A stretch of 64,000 nucleotides of DNA from Nannobrachium achirus (taxonomy: Eukaryota; Chordata; Actinopteri; Myctophiformes; Myctophidae). Under the pieces are notes generated by a model. That model was not told the DNA's origin and did no database searches. It saw only the letters and a list, made by a program, of their open reading frames with translations. Made by a program: the position numbers and the translations under genes. Below are positions 10,695 through 21,932 of this stretch, piece after piece. The DNA is taken from positions 22,215,963-22,279,962 of the forward strand of contig OY997650.1 in assembly GCA_963921795.1 (NCBI GenBank), read 5' to 3'. Position 1 is the stretch's first letter. The number at the start of each line of letters is the position of its first letter.

Positions 10695-12400
10695 TGATTA
10701 TGTTCCTATTAGCCTTTGCATTGCCCATTATGCATGCAGCGGACGGACCAAACTGACCTTGTAAGATGATCATTGACTCTCCTCGGAAAACACTTGTTAT
10801 CCCAGGATTAACACACACACCAATTACTACCTGCCACATCAGCTCAGGAACCAACACGCTTCCCCTCCCTGCACCCTGCATAGGGGAGAATTCCTCAAGT
10901 AAATACAAAGTCTGATTAAAAAACACAAAAGAAATCACTGAAATTGTTATTGCCACTGACATTATTTAAAAGACTTACAACATGCTAACCCGATCAATTC
11001 AAGTGCCAGGCCAGTCTTTAAGTCTATTTATTTGCCTTTATTTTCTTTTTTCTTTCTTACTGGTGAAGGAGCAATACCTACAGATGTGCCATTTCAAGTC
11101 TTTAGGTTTTACTGCTCTTTTCCTTAAAATGTCCTGCAAATTATTTTCCACAGGTTTATTTTCCTGTTTTGCCTTTCAAATCTTAATGGAGAATGGAGCG
11201 TATTTTCACAGAAACCCGCAAATGGCAGGAAACCACTCCATTCCCATTGAAAAGCAGAATCCCGATTTAAACTTTAAAGTCAGAAAAGGTCATAAAGAAT
11301 TGCAAAAATAGTTCTACCAATCCACTGGAAATCTACTGTCTTGTCAATGTGTGAAGTTCTGAAGTGGCACATCTGTAAGACTCTATTTTCATCTACTAAT
11401 TGCTCCTACATTATGCAAACCTGAGTGGCCCAGGCGCAGATGGTCAGCTTGGACGTTAAATTGACTTTTTTATTGTTTGTTATCTTATCATCCCGCCCGC
11501 TATTATTGTTTCCATAGTAGATGCCTTGTAAAGGAGTGCTTGTTTTCGGTGGAGATGACGGAAGCGCACCGTCTCAAGCAGACTTGAGCCACGTGGCCGT
11601 GTCAAGTATTGCGAAGTCCGCTTGAGCCAACTCAGCGCCGTCCAAGTTACGTTCTGATAGGGACAGAATTGTAAGTCTTCCTTCCCCCCCGACTTTCGCA
11701 CCTCCGTGCAGTTCAACTGAACACAACGGAGCGCTCTATACCTCCGCTTCAGCCAATCACAAGCTGCGGCCGACAAGGCATCTCCAACGGACACAATAAC
11801 CGCCGCCCGCCCAGGCTACCCCCAAACCCATGAACCTAGAGGAAACAGTATAATATATTGTGGAAGAAATTCATGCACTGCCCCCTATAGGGCAAGTAGA
11901 AATTGACATGGGGCCAAGTACTGTACGTAGGAACAACACATAATGTCGGAACCTGGACAATGCAATGCAGATTTTACCTGTATGGGGGGCTTTGCCACTG
12001 AACACCCTGTAATTGTGATTTACAGTATGCAGCTTTGTTCACAGACTTCATAGCTATACTAACTTGCCATCAATTCATAAATATTGGACAGGGAGACTTA
12101 TCTTGATTTGGAGTCTACTTTCTGCCTAATGGTCAGAAATGGGCTGGCTTGCAGATTTAAGCAGTGCTGGAAATCTGTTTTTGAGATGACTGACCTCCAC
12201 TTTCATGTTTACAGATGGTTGGAATGTCATCTAATATCCTTATCTCTTCAGCTTGATTTTGATTATTGGAAAGATAAAAAGGATCCCAAGCGGTGCGGTC
12301 GGGGCGGTGTGTTGTCACAGAGATGCCACGCGGCAGCCAAAAATATTTGAATATAGACAGCTGTGTGATGGTGACACAGAAGCATGGCTAACATGGCTTG
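10695..12400. other. Unique non-coding stretch
   Basis: About 1.7 kb with no tandem repeats or transposon termini that I can identify. It contains two overlapping open frames of about 105 codons (10982-11311 + and 11480-11794 -) with no recognisable domain. It is probably intergenic or intronic. Confidence 0.35.
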
Positions 12401-12408
12401 CAGTGGAG

Positions 12409-12800
12409 CAGGGACGTGCAGAGAATGTTAGAGAGACAGGGGCTGAAATCTCTAAAAGGGCCTTTTGGTGAAAAATAGCCGACCCCCAAGCTCACAACGC
12501 GTCGCGCCTGTGAGCTTGGAAGTTGGCTATTTTCAGTGCTTGATACCACACTAAACTAAGCATAATCAAGTGAATACTGGAGATGTGGCGTACAACATAG
12601 ATTTCTACACAGAGAAGGCAATTCTTTCAACATAAGATGCTGCATTCAAGTTCAGGAGAGTTTGGACAAGGCAATTCTCTTGAATGCTGGCTTCAAGTAT
12701 GGCATGGAAAGAGGGCATTTGCATTTCTTTCAACTTAATGAAAACTGCATTCATGGTCTGAAGAGGGCACTTTTTATAGACGGGTAAAAGGGCTCACTCA
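12409..12800 (+). mobile_element. hAT MITE family D, copy with decayed right end
   Basis: The left terminus CAGGGACGTGCAGAGAATG is intact. It is followed by AAAAGGGCCTTTTGGTG and a hairpin module at 12472-12536 (AAAATAGCCGACCCCCAAGCTC ... GAGCTTGGAAGTTGGCTATTTTC, arms shown in part). In family D the inner arm reads CCAAGCTCACAACGCGTCGCG in place of CTACAAGCTCACAACG. The body matches 32918-33378 reversed. No clear right terminus or duplication was found. Confidence 0.75.
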
Positions 12801-13255
12801 CTCACGGACATGAGCTGGACGTTTTCATACTAACTGCGACCTGGCGGTCACAACTATTCTTAATTTCTTATTATTATTCTTTATGTGTCCTACAGATATT
12901 AATTCCACCGCTTCCATAAACTTTGTTTACGTATCTAATACTAATGAGTTAGTGTCTCAAATACATTTTCACCTATATTGTAGCTTCACAAATGTTTTTA
13001 CTCACCGTAATCGATCAAATCAAAGTATTTAAATCATACAACAATAAACATACCCAGAAAGGCCTCAGTGTGATACATTTTCCAACTCTGAGAATGTACA
13101 TTATGTAACTAAACAAACCCGTAAAGGATACCTTTGTACACTCTCAGTGTTGAATGAACACTATAGTGTATCAGGGTAAACACACACTTCATATTTGGAT
13201 TTCCTTCTTTCGTTGTCCCTGCATGCGTCTCTCCAGTCGCTAGAGAGAAAGAGAG
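12801..13255. other. AT-rich non-coding stretch with a family F repeat
   Basis: It includes a family F copy near 13085-13175 (CTCTGAGAATGTACATTATG ... CTCTCAGTGTTGAATGAACAC), arranged as an imperfect inverted repeat. The rest is unremarkable AT-rich DNA. Confidence 0.5.
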
Positions 13256-13263
13256 AGAGAGAG

Positions 13264-13731
13264 CAGGGGCGTCAATTGGGTATGGCAGGGGTATGCAGCT
13301 GCCATACCCTGGGTCCAGGGGGGGAAATAAAAGTTACTTTTAAATCCATGAATGTCTCCTTGTCTATCTGTGCTGGTTATTATGTTGTTAAATTACAGTA
13401 AAATAACTACGAATGCAGCATTTTACAAAATGGTCACTTTAACAAGGTATTATAATTATATTCTCCCCATCTTGACAAAATAGTATATTTCCAGGTTCCG
13501 CCGGTCAGTTGCACAGGTGCAATTCATTATTGTTAATTGTGGCACGTTTACTGACATGCCAAGTTTAGCTGCACTTGAACAACCATTCCAGGCTGCCATA
13601 TCCAGCCCAAGAAACCGTAGAAATTAAATAAATGTATCTAAGGTATGGCAACATGACTGGTGTCTCGCCCTTCGCGCGTGTGCAAGACACCAGTCATGTT
13701 GCCATACCTTAGCTTTTTCTGAACTGACGCC

Positions 13732-13735
<4 letters not shown>
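13264..13735 (+). mobile_element. hAT-type MITE inserted in a (GA)n tract, with its own hairpin
   Basis: The ends are CAGGGGCGTCAATTGG and GAACTGACGCCACTG. The flanking 8-mers are both AGAGAGAG (13256-13263 and 13736-13743), so the element sits inside a GA microsatellite. Near the right end is a strong hairpin (13642-13712) whose arms read GGTATGGCAACATGACTGG and its mirror, joined by a GC-rich loop. That hairpin is unrelated to the common GATCTACAAGC module. The left part also carries GTATGGCAG...CTGCCATACC. No coding capacity. Confidence 0.75.

Positions 13736-13774
<39 letters not shown>
13736..13774. repeat. (GA)n microsatellite
   Basis: About 19 GA units forming the right flank of the hAT insertion. 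Confidence 0.95.
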
Positions 13775-13778
<4 letters not shown>

Positions 13779-14352
13779 AGGGGTACATCTTCTTCCACTG
13801 TGCATAATCTTGGGAGCCCATTGTGGCCTACTTAGCACTGGGGAAGCGTGAACATGCCTCCCCGGCTGGTCGTGCCTTTGTATGTGGGTCAGCTTCATTC
13901 AAATTCTCTTTCATTGCAGGCACTTCCCTCCGACACTGTGGCCCATCATTAGCCGTAATATAGGTCACCCCCGGCTTTTGTGAGGCTCCAGCCCCATTTG
14001 CATTCTTGATTCGCACATCGAGCGCCCGGCTCGTCGCCCGGCTATCCTCCACCAGCTAGGTGAGGAGGGGGGGCGGAGGTGTGTGTGTGTGTGTACTGTG
14101 TGTGTGTGTGTGCGTGTGCGTGCATGGCGGGGGGTGCAGCATCAGAAGTGACGGAGATGCTTTTATCACTTTGATGAAAGGATGGGGTCAATCTGAATGC
14201 CGGCTTAAAAGGAGAGAGGTTTTTATCAGTGTCTTTTCGTTCTTTTAGGTGTTCTTTTTTCTTTTTTTCTTTTTTACCACGTGTCGTGTGGGTCGGTATG
14301 AACTCCTGTGGGTAGCGGGTTGAAAGGGAGCTAAAGTGTATGGAGACTAGCA
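13775..14352. other. Non-coding stretch with a short interrupted (GT)n
   Basis: Includes GT tracts at 14079-14127 and a T-rich run at 14245-14276. No credible gene. Confidence 0.4.
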
Positions 14353-14813
14353 CAGGGGTCTTCAACGTTTTCAGGCCAAGGACCCCTTTGCTGAGAGGGA
14401 GATGAAGCAGGGACCCCCACAACCTGTTCATAGATTCCATATCGTTTCATTGTTTGACAGCACAATCATCAGTGTATTTTGGATTCATGTAATTTTTTGT
14501 TTTCAGATATTTAACCACTTGAACCGTCAATACTTAATAAACTTGACCTTTCACTCTGTAATTAGTCATCTCTTTTTCCCCTCTATACCAAAGCTCTTTG
14601 CCAAAAATAGCTTATCTACAAGCTCACAACGCCTTGCAGCGCGGCGTTGTGAGCTTGTAGATCTGCTATTTTTGGCTAAAGTTCTCAAAATAAGCACACT
14701 AGGGTTCAAGTGGTTACTATAAAAAAAAATTCTACCACACAAATATTTGGAGGACCCCTATAGTAAGTCTGAGGACCCCCTAGGCGTCCCGAACCCCCTG
14801 TTGAAGACCCCTG
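14353..14813 (+). mobile_element. hAT MITE family C, copy 1, with exact 8-bp TSD
   Basis: The terminal repeats are CAGGGGTCTTCAACG and TGTTGAAGACCCCTG. GACTAGCA is duplicated exactly at 14345-14352 and 14814-14821. The subterminal blocks are GGACCCC-rich. The hairpin module lies at 14601-14677 with family-specific outer arms TTTGCCAAAAATAGC / GCTATTTTTGGC and inner arms ending CAACGCC. Length 461 bp, no protein. The other copies are at 15567, 38187 and 63809. Confidence 0.92.
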
Positions 14814-15566
14814 GACTAGCAGGTGATCTGATCTTGGATAGAAGTTGATGGACTCAAGCTCATTTAAGTGCAATCCACTTCTCATTTGAGTTTTACTCCT
14901 ACCTTAGTTAATTGAGACTTCCTATTTCACCAGTTAAGCCCTGTATACTTTGTCATATTAGGAATAGCAAAAATATTGTCGATCCACAAACACTCAACGT
15001 GTATAACCGCACTGCGTTGTGAGCTTGTAGATCAACTATTTATCTATTACGTTATTTCTTATTCGAGTTTTACGGGTTTGTGTGGTCTCGTGCTGATAAA
15101 CCTTTCCTGCTTTCATGTATTTACTTTTAATGGTAATGTGGAATAGTATTTTTTTAAAGAAATGCTCATCAAACAACACATATTCTTTGAGGCAGTGACT
15201 TTTATTACCATAGAATCATCAAACTACATTCATTAACATTCATAACAGAAATATTTGCCTGTGCAATGTTTTGCAGTGCTTAGAAATGGGATAATTCACA
15301 TCCAGGCAAGTGGACTGCAGTGGCTTACAGTCATGTGCCACAGTGCACTCACTGCCAAGTGTACATTTGTGTTAACCAGATGAATAATAGGTGAACATTC
15401 AGCAAACATAGCAGATCTACAGCTACTGTATCTGGGCATGTCAAAATAGGCTAACATTGGGGTGCCTGAAGGCCTATTGGTCCAGGCGCATGCCTATTAT
15501 AAGTACTGGTCATAATGCATTTATAAGCTCAGTGAAACAGCACGTTGTAACTTCCACGACTTAGAC
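14814..15566. other. AT-rich stretch with a degenerate hairpin module
   Basis: At about 14976-15042 the right arm GCGTTGTGAGCTTGTAGATC is intact and is followed by AACTATTTA. The left arm is scrambled (ACAAACACTCAACGTG). The remainder is unique AT-rich DNA. Confidence 0.5.
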
Positions 15567-15915
15567 CAGGGGTCTTCCATGTTTTCAGTTCAGAGACCCC
15601 TTAGCTGAAAGAGAAATGAAGCAGGGACCCCCCACTACATATTGTATAAAATTGTGTTGCAGATTGAAAATGTTCATAGATTTCTTAGACAGCTTAGACT
15701 TTGTTTGACAGCACTGTCATCATGTTGGAGTAATGTGTATTTTCAGACATTTAACCACTTGAACCGTCAAATACAGACATACCTAATCTGCTCTTCTTTT
15801 CCCTCTACAAACCTCTTTGCCAAAAATAGCTGATCTACAAGCTTACAACGCCTGGCAGGCGATCCTATCCTGAGGACCCCATTAGGGGTCCCGGACCCCC
15901 TGTTGAAGACCCCTG
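15567..15915 (+). mobile_element. hAT MITE family C, internally deleted copy
   Basis: The ends are CAGGGGTCTTCCATG and TGTTGAAGACCCCTG, flanked by ACTTAGAC and ACTTTGAC (7 of 8 match). The hairpin keeps its left arm (CCAAAAATAGCTGATCTACAAGC split over 15820-15842) but the centre and right arm have been deleted, fusing it to the right subterminal GGACCCC block. Length 349 bp against 461-480 bp for full copies. Confidence 0.88.
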
Positions 15916-16456
15916 ACTTTGACAGTTATACTGTAAAGCCACAAAAAAGAAAGTGTTATAATTCATCATAATAATGGAGCGGCCATAGCTGAGTAGTTAG
16001 CGATAAAACAATTCACAGGAGGCAAGCAGTGATCACCCCATGATGTGCACTGCAATGTAGTTTCAAATGCACTACATTGCAGGTGCTTTTTGAGAGTGAA
16101 AAAAATAATAAGATCTGTGTAACATGTGTGATCTGGGCAGCTTGCCCCAGGAAATGTGCCAATCTCAACAGGAAACAATTGTACACACGCTCGTGTGTAC
16201 AGTATGTGGTAACCTTATGTGACGGAGGTGTTTAGTATGCAGGGGTAAACGAGTCTATTGACGGATTCTTTTTTTCTTTTCCCCCCCCCCCCATCCGCAA
16301 ATTACATGTTTCCACCTTAATTGTTATTGGAGATGCTATCACATGGGGGAGTGCAGCAGCCCTCCATTGTGAGCCTGTTAGTGCCTGACAGTGGTCTGGC
16401 GGGGGGGCGGCGAGGGCCAGGCTAGGCAAAAAAATAATAAAATACCCTGTTTTTGT
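15916..16456. other. Unique non-coding stretch
   Basis: Includes C12 at 16281-16292 and small inverted phrases (CACTACATTGCA). No gene. Confidence 0.35.
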
Positions 16457-16968
16457 CAGTGGTGGAAAAAGTACTCATATTTAGTAAGTATTTATTAAGT
16501 AGAAGTTTCAATACTGCAATGTAGAAGTGTTCTGTTACAAGTAAAAGTCAGGAATTCAAAATGTACTGGAGTAAAAGTATGAAAGTATTGGCATCAATAA
16601 GTACTTAAAGTACCAAAAGTAAAAGTACAAACTGTTTGAAAATAGCTGATCTACAAGCCCACAACGCGTCGCAATGCAACACGTTGTAGCTTGTAGATCA
16701 GCTATTTTCAAATAGCCACCGTATAAATTCAGGCTTAAGTGGTTCATGTTTTTTTTATAATATTATAATTTAGAACTGTAAAGTAACTAGTAGTAACTAG
16801 TTTTCAAATAAATGTAGCGGAGTAAAAGTACAATATTTGGATCTGAGATGTAGTGGAGTAGAAGCAAAAGTATTGGAAATTGGAAATACTCCAGTAAAGT
16901 ACAAATACCTCAAAACTGTACTTAAGTACAGCATTCAAGCAAAAGTACTTGGTTACTTTACACCACTG
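16457..16968 (-). mobile_element. hAT MITE family B, complete copy with exact 8-bp TSD
   Basis: The ends are CAGTGGTGGAAAAAGTACTC and GTTACTTTACACCACTG. GTTTTTGT is duplicated exactly at 16449-16456 and 16969-16976. The interior holds the hairpin module at 16635-16711 (left arm AAAATAGCTGATCTACAAGC, right arm GCTTGTAGATCAGCTATTTT). Length 512 bp. It is the reverse orientation of the 29467 copy. Confidence 0.93.
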
Positions 16969-17245
16969 GTTTTTGTATAATTAATGACCCTGCGAGGTGA
17001 GGAGAGGAGCGGTGAGGGGAGGAGAGGGTCTCTGCATGTTATGCTCTCCATCCTCTTTAAGATGGACAGCTGGTTCATGCTGGGTGTGTGTTTGACCCCA
17101 GAGGATGAGGTGTTAAACTGAGATGAGGAGGTGTGTGCGTGCTGGGAGGAGAGGGGTCAGGGGTGGGGGTCGGTCGGTTGGGCACTGCAGAGAGAGTGCA
17201 CACATGCACACGTACAGCAGAGAGCACACACACATACTGTACAGT
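16969..17245. other. Short non-coding stretch
   Basis: GGAGAGG-rich and GT/CA-biased; no feature. Confidence 0.35.
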
Positions 17246-17250
17246 AGAGT

Positions 17251-17352
<102 letters not shown>

Positions 17353-17417
17353 AGAGTGTCTTTTGCAGGTCTTTCAAAAAGCACCTTGGTTAAGCACCGT
17401 TGGTCCGACCAGTTTAA

Positions 17418-17672
17418 GGTGCCCTCCAGACTAGGCGCGGTTGCCGCTAGGATCAGCGGTGGCCGCACCGCGGTGAGACACAAACACACTCGCTCAGTGA
17501 GTAAACGCTGCGCGGTATTTCACAAAGATGAACACAATCCATCTCTCACCGCCCGCGTACGCATGCTCTCCTCGCCGCCCCAAAACTTCGCTGCTCAGCC
17601 GAAAAAAAGCGCCCGCCTCTCATTGAAAATGAATTGCTAGGAGGCGGTGACCGCGCCTAGTGTGGAGGGCCC
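17418..17672. mobile_element. GC-rich TTAA-flanked MITE
   Basis: TTAA lies at 17414-17417 and 17673-17676. Next to them are imperfect inverted ends GGTGCCCTCCAGACTAGGCG and CGCCTAGTGTGGAGGGCCC. Further in, GCGGTTGCCGC is mirrored by GCGGTGACCGC. The element is 255 bp and clearly GC-richer than its surroundings. It is consistent with a piggyBac/Kolobok-type non-autonomous element. Confidence 0.7.
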
Positions 17673-17756
17673 TTAACACTCACCAGGTTAACATTCACCA
17701 GCGTCGGCAGGTTATAGCATTTCACCAGGTTAGCATTCACCAGCGTTAGTTTTACT

Positions 17757-17785
17757 GAGGTTAGGGTTAAGGTTAGGTTTAGGTG
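17757..17785. repeat. Degenerate telomere-like repeat
   Basis: GGTTAGGGTTAAGGTTAGG followed by TTTAGG: four imperfect TTAGGG units. The reverse-strand counterpart is at 46368-46393. Confidence 0.55.
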
Positions 17786-17859
17786 TATCTCCGAGTTGCT
17801 TTTTTGATACACTCGGACTGAAAGACCTGAAAAAAACACTCTACCCCCCGCACACACGC

Positions 17860-17902
17860 ACATACCGGTACACATACACATACACATACACACACAGACA
17901 CC
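17860..17902. repeat. (CACATA)n / CA tract
   Basis: ACACATACACATACACATAC followed by CACACAGACA. Confidence 0.85.
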
Positions 17903-18146
17903 CGTGCACGCACACATAAGCACATGCATGCAGTGACTCAAGTGAAACTTTTCCTGCTCAGTTTATTTACCGCTCTCTCTCGCTATCTCTCCATTGATTG
18001 ATCTAAACAGAGGCAGATTATCTCTGCTCTATGCAGCAACAACAACAACAACATCAACACACTGTCCACACTCTCCAGATAGCAGAGGGTGAGGAGGACA
18101 CACAAAACTCCTCCTGAGCCTTAAGCCTTAACAGGACACACACATA

Positions 18147-18405
18147 TCGTCGTTGTCGGGCAGAAACCTTGCATCTCCAAGTTTCAAATTTGTATGTTTT
18201 TTCGCAAAGTAAAGCCCTGCTTCATCATACAAGGCCGTCGCACAAAAGTAGTGAAAACAGCAGATCTACAAGCACACAACGCCTTGTGGTGTGAGGCATT
18301 GTGTGCTTGTAGATCGGCTGTTTTCACTAGTTTAAATCATTTTTAAAATGACAAATGCAAAACGAACGGTTTTGGACATACAAGGTTTTCACCCGACAAC
18401 GACGA
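18147..18405 (-). mobile_element. Family A TIR element, full-length copy
   Basis: Ends TCGTCGTTGTCGGGCAGAAA and TTTTCACCCGACAACGACGA with TA on each side. Complete hairpin at 18254-18330: left arm GTGAAAACAGCAGATCTACA then AGCACACAACGCC; right arm GGCATTGTGTGCTTGTAGATC then GGCTGTTTTCAC (one arm mismatch). Length 259 bp. Confidence 0.9.
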
Positions 18406-18570
18406 TATGCAACTTTGGATAAAACTCCTCCCGAGCCTTAAGCCTTAACATCCCGCCGACCCCACCATGCCGACGTCACCCCTCTGTTTTATCTCCATCC
18501 CGAGCCCTTTTTCTGATGTCCTGACTCTAATCAACTAGCCCACGAGGCGACAGAGGAAACGGATGTCTTT

Positions 18571-18603
18571 GTGCGTGTGTGCATGTGTGTGTGTGTGTGT
18601 GTG

Positions 18604-18691
<88 letters not shown>
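18571..18691. repeat. (GT)n microsatellite
   Basis: GT tract of about 120 bp with GCATGT interruptions at about 18580 and 18602. A second tract of 47 bp follows at 18781-18827. Confidence 0.97.
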
Positions 18692-18694
<3 letters not shown>

Positions 18695-18778
18695 AGAAGT
18701 GACACAGTGCAATCATTGTGAATCTAAATCGTTCCCATCTCTGCTGACATTACCATGGCATTTTTGACGGAGGTAAAA

Positions 18779-18780
<2 letters not shown>

Positions 18781-18827
<47 letters not shown>
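18781..18827. repeat. (GT)n microsatellite
   Basis: About 23 uninterrupted GT units. Confidence 0.97.
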
Positions 18828-18829
<2 letters not shown>

Positions 18830-19009
18830 TGCGTGCATGTGTGTGCTTGTGTGAATGTGAATGGGCAGAGGTGCAAAATCCTGTCTTTCGACATGGAAAA
18901 TGGCATATTCATATTAGCATTGAATTAGGGGGCCCCCTCTTTCAGATGTATGGGGCATAAATCCAGTGTCAGAGGAGTAGGAGACACTACTGCGCCTCCT
19001 TATCTACCT

Positions 19010-19095
19010 GTGGGGGGGGGGACTATATCTGGGGGGTACTGTATGGGGCTGGGGGGGGGGGGCTATATCAGGCGGGGGGGGGGGGGGGGGGGAGG
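19010..19095 (+). repeat. G-rich cluster (four poly-G runs)
   Basis: G10 at about 19012, GGGGGG at 19032, G12 near 19051 and G18 near 19075. On the + strand this can form quadruplex structure; poly-G runs are also assembly-error prone. Confidence 0.8.
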
Positions 19096-19380
19096 TGACT
19101 GCAGACCTCTATTCACAACACAGACCACTATCAGCATAATTCTCTTTGGCATTTTAGATAGCCATCTAAGAACCGTTAAAAACCTCCCCCCCAAAACACA
19201 CAGACTCTGGAAGAGGAGTTGTCAAATACTGGAGGAATTCTTATGTTTATACCGCTAAAATATCAGCCCTTTTTAAACTGCCATGCAGCCTGTCTGTCTG
19301 GATTTGACTGCTATCGTCCCATCATCGCGGTATACCTCTCGCCATAACCGCTTCCTGTATCTCGGTGAGGGACACGGGTG

Positions 19381-19411
<31 letters not shown>

Positions 19412-19583
19412 CGTGCGTCCGTGTGCTTGTATGTCAGTGAGTAGACGGGTGAGGATTTAAATCTACTCACACAGATAACGCGTTTGGTGCGAGCGTTTGG
19501 TGTGTGTTTGTGTCCATGCATACGTTTATGCATTTGACTCCCGTATCTGCTTGTTCCCCCCCCCCACCAGTCAGTATATCCAC

Positions 19584-19585
<2 letters not shown>

Positions 19586-19664
<79 letters not shown>
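19586..19664. repeat. (CA)n microsatellite
   Basis: About 39 uninterrupted CA units. A shorter GT/GC tract lies at 19379-19410. Confidence 0.98.
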
Positions 19665-19665
<1 letters not shown>

Positions 19666-19682
19666 TACCATACATAGCCATA

Positions 19683-19894
19683 TCGTCGTTGTCGGGTGAA
19701 AACCTTGTATGTCCAAAACCGTTCGTTTTTCATTTTTCGAACAATCTAAACTAGTGAAAACAGCCGATCTTGTAGATCGGCTGTTTTTACTACTTTTGTG
19801 CGACGGCCTTGTACGATGAAGCAGGGCTTTACTTTGCGAAAGAACATACAAATTTGAAACTTGGAGATACGAGGTTTCCACCCAACAACGACGA
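19683..19894 (+). mobile_element. Family A TIR element, hairpin-shortened copy
   Basis: Ends TCGTCGTTGTCGGGTGAAAA and GGTTTCCACCCAACAACGACGA (shown in part), flanked by TA. The palindrome is cut to GTGAAAACAGCCGATCTTGTAGATCGGC (19753-19791, given here as arms GTGAAAACAGCCGATCT / AGATCGGCTGTTTTTAC), so the inner GC-rich part is missing. Length 212 bp. Confidence 0.9.
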
Positions 19895-20490
19895 TATACA
19901 TTAATCCTATCTGCCTTTTAATCTGCTAATATTTCCTGGAGCATTATGCAGAGAGAGGACGGCTGTTTCATATGCAAATGCGGCGGCGGAGCGAGGGTAG
20001 ATAAAGTGCGGTGCGCGCTGACCGTTTGGTGTGGCTGTACGGGTGCAGCTAGCGTACGTCCTACTGGCCGCGTGACGCACAGATTAGGGATCTGCTGCTG
20101 TCGTGTGTTTGTGTTAGGTTAGGAGTAAACAGGCAAACAAATTATTCTCGCAGCGTTATGGGGGCCAACCTTTAATCGTCGGTGAGCGGGACACACACAC
20201 AAAGCGTTTCCTTCCACTTTGAAAGAGTTGACTTTTTTTCAGTGTCAGTTATTTGCCGAGAGGTGAGGGACTGCACGGATACCTTTTAAAGTCTTATCTT
20301 TAGTCGGCTGCATTTTCCCTGCACAGCATAATACCTGGGTGCAAAACTGGACCCTTGTATGAGATCCATTTCTTCGCCGAGAGTTACGTTAATACAGAGC
20401 CTGAGGATTTGTCTGTGAGCACTAAATGTTGGAATATTTCCACCGTGATAGAGCTTACTGCAAAGGTTTTACAGTAAAAACCTGGTTTAA
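19895..20490. other. Unique stretch with an octamer motif
   Basis: About 600 bp of non-repetitive sequence. ATGCAAAT, a perfect POU octamer, lies at 19972-19979 within AT-rich flanks, with a CTGCTAATATTTCC block just upstream. A regulatory role is inference only; no exon is recognisable. Confidence 0.3.
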
Positions 20491-20493
20491 AAT

Positions 20494-20849
20494 GGGGCTG
20501 CACGATATGGACCAAATTTCATATCTCGATATATATGACAAATATTTCGATATCGATTCAATATACGATATTATCGTACACATTTCATATTCAATATTTT
20601 AAGTGTAAAAGTGCAAATGAAAAGTGCATTATTCAAAAAATAATGTTAAAGTGTTATTGGGTTCCCACACTTGTTATTTTGACATTCTAAGTGTAGCAAA
20701 AGGCAACGATATGGGCAAAGATATGGACGATATATTGCCCAGGGTTAGTGTTATATTGCGATATCGTGCCTTTTGCGATACTGATATTGCGCATACCTCA
20801 TTAACGCATACCTCGTTAACAATACGACAACGATATATTGTGCAGCCCT
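20494..20849. mobile_element. CGATAT-type MITE, both ends present
   Basis: Left end GGGCTGCACGATATGG and right end CGATATATTGTGCAGCCC form imperfect inverted termini. Subterminal regions are saturated with TCGATAT/CGATATCG motifs. Length about 355 bp, with no coding capacity. It is related in style to the fragment at 1284-1690. The target duplication could not be read with confidence. Confidence 0.7.
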
Positions 20850-21116
20850 AGTTATACCATTACCACTGCATTTTCACTGATGTTAAAAGAACAAAACAAG
20901 GATATCTTTTTACAAACGTGGATTCTGTCTTATCATCTCGTGTCCACAAATGTCAGTAACACTGGGTCTCATGTGATATTTGGTCAACAACACATTTAGT
21001 TTTCCAACCGGTCGAAAGATTGGAGATTTAAAAACAGGATGGAAGGAAAATGTCAGCAACAGTAACAGGAGAGAAATAATGATCAGCACAAGCCATGGAA
21101 CATGCACGGCACGCGC

Positions 21117-21135
21117 TCACGCACGCACACACGCA

Positions 21136-21219
<84 letters not shown>
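21117..21219. repeat. (CA)n microsatellite
   Basis: CGCACGCACACACG followed by two CA tracts separated by a single phase break (ACCACAC) at 21173. Confidence 0.97.
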
Positions 21220-21220
<1 letters not shown>

Positions 21221-21412
21221 CGTATGTTAAAGGCCCATATATGACCATTCAGCCACATAATAGAACAATCAATCTGTCACTCATCCTCTCCTCCTCTCCC
21301 TGTGCTCCTGTCTTTAAGAGGAACATTTTGTTTATTCGTGTGTCATTTTCTTTCTCCTGCCCCTTTTCTTTCTTTCATTCAGAGCATGTTCTGTTCTGTT
21401 CTGACTGACAAA

Positions 21413-21636
21413 TCGCCGTTGTCGGGTGGAAACCTTGTATGTCCAAAACCGTTAGTTTTGTATTTATCATCTAAAAAATGTACTAAACTGGTGAAAACAG
21501 CCGATCTACAAGCTTGTAGATCGGCTGTTTTCACTAGTTTTGTGCGACGGTCTTGTACGATGAAGCAGGTCTTTGCTTTACCAAAAAGCGTACACATTTG
21601 AAACTTGGAGATACGAGGTTTCTGCCCGACTGACGA
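21413..21636 (+). mobile_element. Family A TIR element, hairpin-shortened copy
   Basis: Left end TCGCCGTTGTCGGGTGGAAA, right end GGTTTCTGCCCGACTGACGA (both diverged). The hairpin is GTGAAAACAGCCGATCTACA-AGC joined directly to GCTTGTAGATCGGCTGTTTTCAC arms (21491-21536): a perfect palindrome with no GC-rich inner segment. Length 224 bp. Confidence 0.88.
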
Positions 21637-21901
21637 AATGCTGGAGAGCAAATTTAAGGCTCACATTTTGCACTTAATGAACACTTGATGTTGCCGTGTA
21701 GAGTCAAGAAGTATAGTGTATTCTGAGTAGTGAAGTGAAACGCACACCATAAAGTGAAGTTTATTGTTCCTGTAATCCTTTTTTTCCCCTTCAGTTTTTA
21801 ATGCATTAATAGCGTTTAAATATCCTACAGAGTTGTCCTCTCAACATAAACCTCTCCCTTTCAGTCCATGTTTACAATTTAGTGTCTGCTCAGTGACTGA
21901 G

Positions 21902-21932
<31 letters not shown>

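Noticed and set aside
14353-14813. Idea that families B, C, D, E and G are one family
   Set aside because: Termini (CAGTGGTG, CAGGGGTCTTCAA, CAGG(G/C)ACGTGCA, CAGNGGTTCTCAA, CAGGGGTGTC) and bodies differ; only the hairpin and the 8-bp duplication are common.
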